A program made the position numbers and the translations under genes. The notes under the pieces are model-generated. The model saw only the letters and a list, made by a program, of their open reading frames with translations. It was not told the origin of the DNA and made no database searches. From positions 62,001 to 126,000 of the forward strand of contig JAVBNT010000020.1 of the NCBI GenBank assembly GCA_031551355.1: 64,000 nt of DNA, in the 5' to 3' direction. Shown piece after piece: positions 32,586-39,468 of the stretch. The stretch comes from JAVBNT01 sp031551355. GTDB lineage: Bacteria > Vulcanimicrobiota > CADAWZ01. Every line of letters begins with the position of its first letter. Positions within the stretch are counted from its first letter, which is position 1.

Positions 32586-33656
32586 TTACTCTGCTTTTTT
32601 TAGTTTTTCCATTTTCCCAGCAGATTTTTCCCACAGATTTTTAGACGCATTTATGGGGTCTATGTAGAAGTAGTTTGAATAGGTCATAAAATTTTTGTAT
32701 ATATTGTCGAGTGTCTCTGTTTCGGCTGCCATTTTATTCTTAAAGTCCTGATTGCCGGTTTCAATAAATTGCTTTATCAACAACTGTTGTTTTATAAATT
32801 CAGTTTTTATTTTATTCCGCCGGTACTTTTGCAGACGGAGCTTTTCCATTAACTCGGGATTTGAAAAATCTTTATTGATACATTCCATCCCCAATATGAA
32901 CTCAAGATCGGTTGTTCTTGCAGCAAGGTCTTTATATGATTGCAGGATGTTTTCCATTTCCTGCGCAATCCGTTCATGATAGAGCGGTTTCTTGTTTTGC
33001 AGTGACTCCAGCGTTTCGTTGGCAACTTTCAGTTCTCTTATGTATGTAAGTGTGTCCGTCACGTAGGGGTAATTGTTTGTTCTGCGGTTACCGGTAAAGG
33101 ATTTTTGCAGAAAGACCAGCCAGTCGGCCAAATCACCGTAAGCTTTTTCGTATTCTCTGCATTCAATATAGTTGTCGGTTCTTTTTTGGTAGTAATCGCT
33201 TATTTCTTTTGTTACTTTTCTTGCTTCGGTGTATTCAGTTTTTGCCTCTGTCTTGTACTCTGTCTGAGGGAGGGGAAGGAGTCTTGAATATGCTCCTGAG
33301 ACAGTCCTGTTAAAATCTTCCTGAGGATTGCATATATAATAATTCTGCATGCTGTTGCCGGTTCGGAGCAGCTCTAAAAGCCTGATGTCGTTTTTCCTAT
33401 TCTTGTTTTTTATTTCCTCCAGGGCTTTTTGGTAGTAAAAATAGGCGTTTTCTTCTTTAGCTGGTTCTTTTTCTTCGGTCAGCAGTTCACCTATAGTCAG
33501 CGCCTGTATGCCTTTTGCCTCTGAAATAGCCTCGCTAAGTTCCGTTTCGGAATGTTTTTCCATCTCTGTATTTTTGATATACAGAAACAGCAGGGATATG
33601 AGAGCGATTGCGATGATAGAGTATATGTAAGGATTTTTTCTGAAAAATTTTATCAT
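32586..33656 (-). CDS. Membrane-anchored partner protein of ABC module 1
   Basis: A 356-residue paralogue starting MIKFFRKNPYIYSI (ATG at 33654-33656) behind AAAAGGAG; a longer open frame upstream overlaps the permease and lacks support. A membrane segment (about 12-28), ENAYFYYQKA, GNS, YGDLADWLVFLQKSF (about 169-183) and YRRNKIKT align with the other three. The outer domain is helical and rich in Glu, Lys and Tyr. No enzyme motif is visible. Confidence 0.74.
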   Translation of the reverse strand: MIKFFRKNPYIYSIIAIALISLLFLYIKNTEMEKHSETELSEAISEAKGIQALTIGELLTEEKEPAKEENAYFYYQKALEEIKNKNRKNDIRLLELLRTGNSMQNYYICNPQEDFNRTVSGAYSRLLPLPQTEYKTEAKTEYTEARKVTKEISDYYQKRTDNYIECREYEKAYGDLADWLVFLQKSFTGNRRTNNYPYVTDTLTYIRELKVANETLESLQNKKPLYHERIAQEMENILQSYKDLAARTTDLEFILGMECINKDFSNPELMEKLRLQKYRRNKIKTEFIKQQLLIKQFIETGNQDFKNKMAAETETLDNIYKNFMTYSNYFYIDPINASKNLWEKSAGKMEKLKKAE

Positions 33657-33667
33657 AATTTCTCCTT

Positions 33668-34444
33668 TTAGATGATACTGTGTTTTTCCAGTAGTTTTAC
33701 TGTCAGCAGATAGGTTATGCAGGAGAAGATAATGGTTACGACCCATGAAGTTACGTCATTGACGAAAACGAAAGAATCATTTTTAAGACTTATTTTTGCA
33801 AGCGTGATTCCCGACCATATATAGTTTGTGAAGATTACCGTTACCGGAATTGCGTCCGATATTATTTTTGTGATAATCATCTGCATATAACAGAACGCCC
33901 CGGTAACCAGTATTGAAACAACCGGTCCTGTTTTTCTGGTGGCGAACGATGAGACGGCAAAAGAGCTGGCGAAGAAAATTGTCTGGAATATCCAGAAAAA
34001 TGTCACATTTATGCTTACTATTTGCAGGGTAATGAATTTTAGCAGCAGCCCTTCTTTATTTAACATTTCAAATATAATCCGGTAGTATAGCCCTGAATTC
34101 TGCCTGAAACATGTTGCCCCCATAAGAACAGCGGCCATAAATATTATACTTATCCATACCATTGATACAATTATTTTTGATGTAACCAGCTGCGATTTTG
34201 TTGCCGGAACCGTGTTTTTTAGATACCCGCGGACGGAAAACAGATCATTGTTGAAGTGTCTGACCAATAACAGGAAAGCTATTATCGGGCCGATCAGTAT
34301 TGCCGCCGACAAAACCAGCTCCATAATAAAGAACTTTGAGGATGTTATCAGTGTGGTTAATGCTATTACTGACATTGACAGTAATATTATGGCGTTTGTT
34401 TTATAAGTTTCGAGAAAATCATATTTAATCAGTTTTTTTAGCAT
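33668..34444 (-). CDS. ABC-2-type permease of module 1
   Basis: A 258-residue protein with six hydrophobic segments, beginning MLKKLIKYDFLETYKT. It has GYLKNTVPATKSQLVTSK (about 77-94). It is the permease next to the ATPase gene (11 bp) and so the most likely cognate partner. The stop codon is 11 bp before the module 1 partner gene. Confidence 0.84.
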   Translation of the reverse strand: MLKKLIKYDFLETYKTNAIILLSMSVIALTTLITSSKFFIMELVLSAAILIGPIIAFLLLVRHFNNDLFSVRGYLKNTVPATKSQLVTSKIIVSMVWISIIFMAAVLMGATCFRQNSGLYYRIIFEMLNKEGLLLKFITLQIVSINVTFFWIFQTIFFASSFAVSSFATRKTGPVVSILVTGAFCYMQMIITKIISDAIPVTVIFTNYIWSGITLAKISLKNDSFVFVNDVTSWVVTIIFSCITYLLTVKLLEKHSII

Positions 34445-34455
34445 ATTAGCCCCCT

Positions 34456-35157
34456 TTATTTACAGGCAAAAACGTCCCTGAAGAGCTGATCTATCGATTT
34501 GTTTTCTTTTTGCCTGATGGTTTCAACCTCATCCTGAAGATATACCTCACCCTCTTTGAGGAAGATGACATCGTCGAAGATATTTTCCACGTCGTTAATA
34601 AGATGAGTTGATATTACCATTGAGCTGCCTTCTTCGAAATTGTTGAGGATTGTTTTGAGGATCAGATCCCTGGCGGCCGGGTCGACTCCGGCAATCGGCT
34701 CATCAAGAATATATAACTTAGCTTTTCTTGACATAATCAGAGCTAAAACAACTTTTTCTTTTGTTCCTTTGGAAAATACCGATATTTTTTTATTTAACGG
34801 AATCTCCATCTGTTCGAATAATTTTTTGGCGTTTTGAGAGTCGAAATCTTTATAAAAGTCTTTGAAGAAGTTTATGCACTCCGCAGGCGTCATGTGTTCC
34901 GGTATATGCATACAGTCGGGAAGATAACTTATTATTGATTTGCTTTCAATTCCCACCGGCATCCCATCCACTTTGACTTCCCCGTCATAATCGTGAATAA
35001 GATCGTTAACGATTTTTATAATTGTCGTTTTGCCGCTGCCGTTCGGCCCCAGCAAGCCTACTATCCTGCCCCTGGGAATATTGAAAGATACGTTTTTTAC
35101 AGCTTTTACACCTGAATAGCTTTTTGTCAGATTTTTTATCTCCAAAATATTTTCCAT
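34456..35157 (-). CDS. ABC transporter ATPase (YtrB/BcrA-like)
   Basis: A 233-residue ATP-binding subunit, complete in motifs: Walker A GPNGSGKT (37-44), signature FSKGTKEK (128-135) and Walker B LYILDEP (148-154). The FSKG signature in place of LSGG is common in YtrB-type ATPases encoded after a GntR regulator. It is the only ATPase in the operon, although four permeases follow. Six bases separate it from the regulator gene, so co-translation is likely. Energy coupling for one or more of the permeases is inferred. Confidence 0.93.
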   Translation of the reverse strand: MENILEIKNLTKSYSGVKAVKNVSFNIPRGRIVGLLGPNGSGKTTIIKIVNDLIHDYDGEVKVDGMPVGIESKSIISYLPDCMHIPEHMTPAECINFFKDFYKDFDSQNAKKLFEQMEIPLNKKISVFSKGTKEKVVLALIMSRKAKLYILDEPIAGVDPAARDLILKTILNNFEEGSSMVISTHLINDVENIFDDVIFLKEGEVYLQDEVETIRQKENKSIDQLFRDVFACK

Positions 35158-35163
35158 TATCTT

Positions 35164-35526
35164 TTATTCCCTTTCCTCAAGTCTTTTTTGAAGCAGTTTA
35201 GCTATTTCGTTTTTGCCGTATCCGAGATTGAGCATTTCCTGTATAAATTTATCAAGAATACTTCCTATCATTTCATACTTAAGTTTGTCCACAAGTTCAG
35301 TGTCCTTTGTTATATATCTTCCGCTTGTTCTCTCGCTGAAAAGGTAACCGTCCCTCTCCAGTTCGCTCATAGCGCGCTGCATTGTGTTGGGGTTGACTCC
35401 CATTGTAAGGGAGAGCTCCCTTACGGACTCGACTCTGTCTCCGGGAGCATATTGACCCGAGGCAATCCTGCTTTTGAAAAGCTCTACTATTTGTGTGTAT
35501 ATCGGGGAATTGTTGTTAAATTCCAT
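35164..35526 (-). CDS. GntR-family regulator, YtrA type
   Basis: A 120-residue DNA-binding protein. A winged helix-turn-helix (about 9-75: PIYTQIVELFKSRI, RELSLTMGVNPNTMQRAM, GRYIT) is followed by a short helical tail, as in the YtrA subfamily, which has no large effector domain. I start it at MEFNNNSPIY, where AGAGGAA is six bases upstream; an ATG 48 bases earlier (35572-35574) is in frame but 16 bases from its own Shine-Dalgarno sequence. YtrA-type regulators usually repress their own operon and respond to cell-wall-active compounds. A matching palindrome overlaps the operon's promoter. Confidence 0.9.
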   Translation of the reverse strand: MEFNNNSPIYTQIVELFKSRIASGQYAPGDRVESVRELSLTMGVNPNTMQRAMSELERDGYLFSERTSGRYITKDTELVDKLKYEMIGSILDKFIQEMLNLGYGKNEIAKLLQKRLEERE

Positions 35527-35620
35527 ATTGTTCCTCTGATGATAAAAATTGTCTTCTTGTATTAATGAATTCATACACTGTTTCTTTAATTCCTCCTTTC
35601 TGAAAATTTTTTTGTTTTAA

Positions 35621-35992
35621 TCAGCGGAATTTTGCGTCTATCTCTTTTAGCCTGCGTTCAAGTTCCGCTTCCTGTTTTTTTTCGTCTTTTATCCTGTCGT
35701 CTTCCGCTTCTTTTTTATCTTTTTCTTCTTCTTTGCGTTTTTTTTCACGGTCGGCAAATTTATTGTCTATGGCTTTTAATTTTTTCTTGAAGTCTCCCGC
35801 TTTCTTAACGTCATCGTTTGTGTCGGCGGTGCGCTGTGGATTGATTTCTTCCTCTTTTTCGCTTTTGGTTTTCTCGTCTTCCCAGGCGATGATTGTTCTG
35901 TTTTCCGTTATTCCGTTTCCAAAACAAACCGGTGTCTGCGTTTGTATTACAATTATGAGCAGAATGAGTATTGTAAGTAATATCTTTTTCAT
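35621..35992 (-). CDS. Small secreted Lys/Glu-rich helical protein
   Basis: A 123-residue protein with a signal peptide (1-25, MKKILLTILILLIIVIQ). The mature part is charged coiled coil, ending ELERRLKEIDAKFR, nearly the same as the end of the preceding gene's product. It contains an internal relative, KKKLKAIDNKFADREKK. It lies second in the ABC operon, before the regulator. The function is unknown; a periplasmic or surface helical rod is the simplest reading. Confidence 0.72.
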   Translation of the reverse strand: MKKILLTILILLIIVIQTQTPVCFGNGITENRTIIAWEDEKTKSEKEEEINPQRTADTNDDVKKAGDFKKKLKAIDNKFADREKKRKEEEKDKKEAEDDRIKDEKKQEAELERRLKEIDAKFR

Positions 35993-36012
35993 TTTTTATC
36001 TTCCGCTTTCTT

Positions 36013-36291
36013 TTAGTTATTGTATTTGTTGTCAATTTCTTTGAGTCTTTTTTCCAGTTCCGCTTCTCTCTCTTCGATTTCTTTGAATTTTTTATCGAGC
36101 TCGGCCGCTTTTTCGTCAATTTCTTCGAACTTTTTATCTGTATCACCGTCATCGTAAGAAGCCATTGCGACTATTTCCATTGAAGGTGTAGCGGCTGCAT
36201 TTGCAGATACGATTACCGGGCGGCTGAAGAAGATAACGAGCATTGTGAAGATGATTACCGTTAAAGATTTTTTCATTTTATTTCCCTCCAA
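36013..36291 (-). CDS. Small secreted coiled-coil protein, first gene of the ABC operon
   Basis: A 92-residue protein: signal peptide (1-25) then a heptad-like region, EEIDEKAAELDKKFKEIEER, and the end AELEKRLKEIDNKYNN. It shares its tail with the next gene. It is the first gene after the operon promoter, with GGAGG before the ATG. Its abundance could exceed that of later genes if transcription is polar. No known domain. Confidence 0.7.
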   Translation of the reverse strand: MEGNKMKKSLTVIIFTMLVIFFSRPVIVSANAAATPSMEIVAMASYDDGDTDKKFEEIDEKAAELDKKFKEIEEREAELEKRLKEIDNKYNN

Positions 36292-36318
36292 AGTGTCTTA
36301 TTGTCTTACTGTTCTGAT

Positions 36319-36336
36319 GTATTAAGTGCTTAGTAC
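36319..36336. promoter_or_regulatory. Probable GntR operator
   Basis: GTATTAAGTGCTTAGTAC is a near-perfect palindrome: only the pair at positions 4 and 15 and the two central bases fail. It covers the expected transcription start of the promoter just upstream, a typical repressor position, and resembles YtrA-type sites (GTxxTA...TAxxAC). Confidence 0.6.
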
Positions 36337-36342
36337 AATAAC

Positions 36343-36371
36343 ATAATAATACACCAAGAAATATTTGTCAA
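36343..36371 (-). promoter_or_regulatory. Sigma70-type promoter of the ABC operon
   Basis: On the minus strand, TTGACA (36366-36371) and TATTAT (36343-36348) are 17 bases apart. The start site would be about 36336, some 45 bases before the first gene. Confidence 0.8.
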
Positions 36372-36449
36372 GTGGTTTTGGGGATTACGATAAAAAATTT
36401 TTTAAAACGGGGAAACGCTTTTGTTTAAAGGGTTTTTCCGCAAATAAAA

Positions 36450-36499
36450 TATACAGGGCGCATTTTTACAGTCTGTATGCTGTAAATTGCTCCCTGTAT
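36450..36499 (-). terminator. Terminator downstream of the acetyltransferase gene
   Basis: ATACAGGGCGCATTTTTACAG nearly pairs with CTGTAAATTGCTCCCTGTAT, with a one-base bulge and two mismatches. On the minus strand it is followed by ATTTTATTT. It isolates the glycan locus from the ABC operon. Confidence 0.7.
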
Positions 36500-36529
36500 T
36501 ATCATGTATATAAATGAGGGTTTATTGTA

Positions 36530-37030
36530 TTAAGGTTGTCTGCGCCATAACATAATATGCTCAATATGTCCGGAATCGCTGTTTGGCTTTGTGTCTGTTA
36601 TTTTAAAGCCGCGCTTTGTGTAGAAATTGACTGCCTTGATGTTTTCTTTGTAAACGGCCAGCTCGAGTGAGGAGTATCTTTCCTTGCAATAATCCAGCAG
36701 TTTTGTACCGATTCCTCTGCACTGCATCTTTACATCAATAAACAAAGCGCCGATAAAGTTTGATTCAATGATGCTGATAAAGCCTGTGGGGGCAGGGGAG
36801 TCCAGGTATAAAAACGTATCGGAATTCGGCAGGTACAGCGTTTTGACTTTTTCATAATTATCCAGCCAGTATTGTTCCGGGAGAAAATGATGTGCCTTTA
36901 CGTTGGCTTTCAGCCAGATGTCCATTACCGCTTCGGAATAGGCAGGGGTATATTTTATTATGTTTGTATCCGGTATTCTATCCATATGTAAGAGTGTTTT
37001 CCAAGAGTTTATATCTAAATTTTCTGACAT
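36530..37030 (-). CDS. GNAT-family N-acetyltransferase (YjaB-like)
   Basis: Transfers an acetyl group from acetyl-CoA to an amine. The region MQCRGIGTKLLDY is the acetyl-CoA-binding Q/R-x-x-G-x-G/A motif, and YKENIKAVNFYTKRGF is the C-terminal GNAT signature. The N-terminal part (AVMDIWLKANVKAHHFL) resembles YjaB-type proteins. I start it at the ATG at 37028-37030. The frame extends to a TTG at 37078 that overlaps the glycosyltransferase stop codon, which may reflect translational coupling. Being last in the glycan locus, it might acetylate an amino sugar, but the family is broad. Confidence 0.83.
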   Translation of the reverse strand: MSENLDINSWKTLLHMDRIPDTNIIKYTPAYSEAVMDIWLKANVKAHHFLPEQYWLDNYEKVKTLYLPNSDTFLYLDSPAPTGFISIIESNFIGALFIDVKMQCRGIGTKLLDYCKERYSSLELAVYKENIKAVNFYTKRGFKITDTKPNSDSGHIEHIMLWRRQP

Positions 37031-37061
37031 TTTATATTCTTTAACTTTATCCGGGTTGCTA

Positions 37062-38249
37062 TTATTTTTTATGTGCAATTCTTTTGAGAATTTTGATTGG
37101 CATCATTATTGTATTGACAATACCGTTACCGATTCGGAAGCTCCAGGATTTTTTGATCTCATCGAACGAGTCCTTATTTTGCTGTAAGGCCGACTGGTAA
37201 TTTTTAAGAATTAAATTGAGTTGCTCGTTTTCAGATTTGAGTTGTTCCAGCTCGCTTTTTGTGGCGTTAACCTGTTGTGTTAGGACAAACTCTTTATGGG
37301 TCTCGCAGTCAAAGATCATTTTGTATATCGCAACGTTCTCGCTGATGTCGTTAATGGAAATGTTTAATTGTTCGAGTGTTGTTTTCATTTCTTTATAAAA
37401 ATCCGCTTTCAGGGTATTATTAACAGTATTATATAAATAGAGCATTACCCTTTGGCTGTAATTCATATGTTCCGATTTGTATTCCTCAAAAAATCCTTCA
37501 CTTTGGAGAATATCCTTCATTTGCCGGATTACACTGAAAATTTCAAAACTCTTTTTACTGTTCATGCTCGTGTGCATTGTTGATTTTGTGTTTGACATCC
37601 TATATCTATATAATTGATATGGGCAAAACGATATTTTTTCAGCCCGCAGCATTACCTGAAGATGGAACGGCCCGTCTTCATAGCAGGTGTGTTTCGGGAA
37701 GTTAAGATCATTATATTTTTCCAGAAAAGATCTTTTGTATATTTTACTCCAGGTTGTAACACAGCCGTTTAATACAAATGATTTTACATCTCTGTGTGTG
37801 AAAGTGAACTTTTCAAAATCAGCGGTATCTTTGAAATTTCCGGTAAGATTTATATTTTCCGGCTCGGATGTTTTATTATTTACATGGTCCCAAAAAATTA
37901 TTCTCATAATTGCAATATCAGAGTTGTTTTTTGTGATATTGCTATACAGTTTCTCAAATGCTTCCGGTTCAAGTAAATCATCGTTATCCGCAAACATGAT
38001 ATAATCGCCGCCGGCAACGTCAATTCCGACTTTTTTTGCATATCCCTGGCCCTCATTTTCCTTGTCTATGATTTTTAGATTGGGATATTTTTCGGCGTAT
38101 TTTCGTAAAATCTGCGGACTGGAATCCGTAGAACCATCATTGACGGCAATAACTTCAAAACCGTCAAAGTTTTGACAGAATATTGAGTCAAGGCATTCGG
38201 GAAGATATTTTTCGGTGTTGTATACCGGTATGATTATTGATATTTTCAA
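37062..38249 (-). CDS. Family 2 glycosyltransferase with C-terminal RIGN tag
   Basis: A 395-residue cytoplasmic-face enzyme. The GT2 domain occupies about 1-230: SIIIPVYNTEKYL, VNDGSTD and the metal-binding ADNDD near 86-90, with GPFHLQVMLRA later. A helical coiled coil (300-365) leads to the tag KSWSFRIGNGIVNTIM and a basic end that probably lies on the membrane. The same tag ends the proteins at 45771-46910 and 46913-48766. It uses a nucleotide sugar; donor and acceptor are unknown. Confidence 0.9.
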   Translation of the reverse strand: MKISIIIPVYNTEKYLPECLDSIFCQNFDGFEVIAVNDGSTDSSPQILRKYAEKYPNLKIIDKENEGQGYAKKVGIDVAGGDYIMFADNDDLLEPEAFEKLYSNITKNNSDIAIMRIIFWDHVNNKTSEPENINLTGNFKDTADFEKFTFTHRDVKSFVLNGCVTTWSKIYKRSFLEKYNDLNFPKHTCYEDGPFHLQVMLRAEKISFCPYQLYRYRMSNTKSTMHTSMNSKKSFEIFSVIRQMKDILQSEGFFEEYKSEHMNYSQRVMLYLYNTVNNTLKADFYKEMKTTLEQLNISINDISENVAIYKMIFDCETHKEFVLTQQVNATKSELEQLKSENEQLNLILKNYQSALQQNKDSFDEIKKSWSFRIGNGIVNTIMMPIKILKRIAHKK

Positions 38250-38429
38250 GATTTGTTGTCCTTACAATATGCGGTTCAAAAGATATGATGTTTATTGTGT
38301 AATGATTCGTGCCTATATGCCCTTTATTTCATTAAAAATTGTTGGTATCCCTCTTTTGCTTTTATCACCTTTTTTGCAGTTTTGTTACAAAAAAATATTA
38401 TCTCATTTTGCTTAGATTAGAGATTGTTG

Positions 38430-38447
38430 AAAGTATCTTGATACTTT
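38430..38447. promoter_or_regulatory. Palindromic operator-like site upstream of the epimerase gene
   Basis: AAAGTATC-TT-GATACTTT is a perfect 8-bp inverted repeat in the 322-bp gap between two divergent genes. No T-run follows, so a protein-binding site is more likely than a terminator. Nothing else in the gap is recognisable. Confidence 0.4.
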
Positions 38448-38571
38448 GTCGATATGATTATTTTGGGTGAGAAGAGGATTCTCGTTGCTTACTAATGAAA
38501 AATGCTATTGGTTTAATATAAAAGCAGCCGATACTTAAAATTTTGATATTTTTTACTGGTTAGAGGTTTTT

Positions 38572-39426
38572 ATGCGTATATTGATAACGGGAGCTGGCGG
38601 TTTTATTGCTTCTTATTTGTCCGCAAAGCTGATTAATGAGGGGCATGAGGTATTTTGTCATATCCATAGTGACGGTGATCTTTCACAAAGTGATTCGCTT
38701 TCACGTTTCGGTGAAATTGACCACGTGTTTCACTTAGCTGCTAAGACGGTTATATCTGAAAGCCTTAAGAACCCTTACGACTTTTTTCAGACGAATTTGA
38801 TGGGAACCGTCACTGTTCTTGAGTTTTGCCGTAAAAACTTGTGCCGTCTAACATTTGTCAGCACTTATGTTTATGGTGAACCTAAATATCTTCCGATAGA
38901 TGAACTGCACCCTTTGGCGGCTGCAACCCCTTACCATAAGAGCAAAATTTTATGTGAAGAGCTTTGTGAATTTTACAGTGAAAAATTTGGCGTTAATGTT
39001 ACAGTCTTGAGACCTTTTAATGTATATGGAGCCGGTCTGGGCGCTACTTTTTTAATTCCATCTATATTGTCTCAGATACTGGACCCCGGGTTAAATGAAG
39101 TCTCTGTACAGAATTTACAGGCCAGACGTGATTATATTTACGTGGATGATGTTGCGGAAGCCATGGTCTCTACATTAACTTCCTCAAAAACGTATGCGGT
39201 TTATAATGTTGCCAGCGGGGTAGCCTCTACTGCAGAGGATGTTATTCGTAACATTATGGATATAACCGGTATTACTAAAAGTTATACTGCAACGGGAGCG
39301 TCTATTGCTTCAAACGTCTCCGAATGTGTTGCCGACATTTCAAAAATACGTTCGGATTTGGGATTCGAACCCAGATATTCCCTAAGGGAAGGTCTTTCGC
39401 TTATGGTAACTGCGCTGAAGTCTTAA
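38572..39426 (+). CDS. NAD-dependent sugar epimerase/dehydratase (SDR)
   Basis: A 284-residue extended short-chain dehydrogenase. The nucleotide-binding GAGGFIA is at 7-13, the catalytic YHKSK at 121-125, with VSTYVYG upstream supplying the active-site serine/threonine. PFNVYGAG and YVDDVAEAM follow the pattern of UDP-glucose 4-epimerase relatives. It makes or modifies a nucleotide sugar. It is the only plus-strand gene in the glycan locus, so it has its own promoter, and its sequence at 39361 resembles a tRNA arm only by chance. Confidence 0.88.
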   Translation: MRILITGAGGFIASYLSAKLINEGHEVFCHIHSDGDLSQSDSLSRFGEIDHVFHLAAKTVISESLKNPYDFFQTNLMGTVTVLEFCRKNLCRLTFVSTYVYGEPKYLPIDELHPLAAATPYHKSKILCEELCEFYSEKFGVNVTVLRPFNVYGAGLGATFLIPSILSQILDPGLNEVSVQNLQARRDYIYVDDVAEAMVSTLTSSKTYAVYNVASGVASTAEDVIRNIMDITGITKSYTATGASIASNVSECVADISKIRSDLGFEPRYSLREGLSLMVTALKS

Positions 39427-39468
39427 GCGAAAAGTATTAGCTAATATATGATAATTTTACTTTATTAC

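Noticed and set aside
39358..39372. GGATTCGAACCC, which looks like the T-arm of a tRNA read in reverse
   Set aside because: It lies inside the epimerase coding frame (LGFEPRYSL), with no acceptor or anticodon stems around it.
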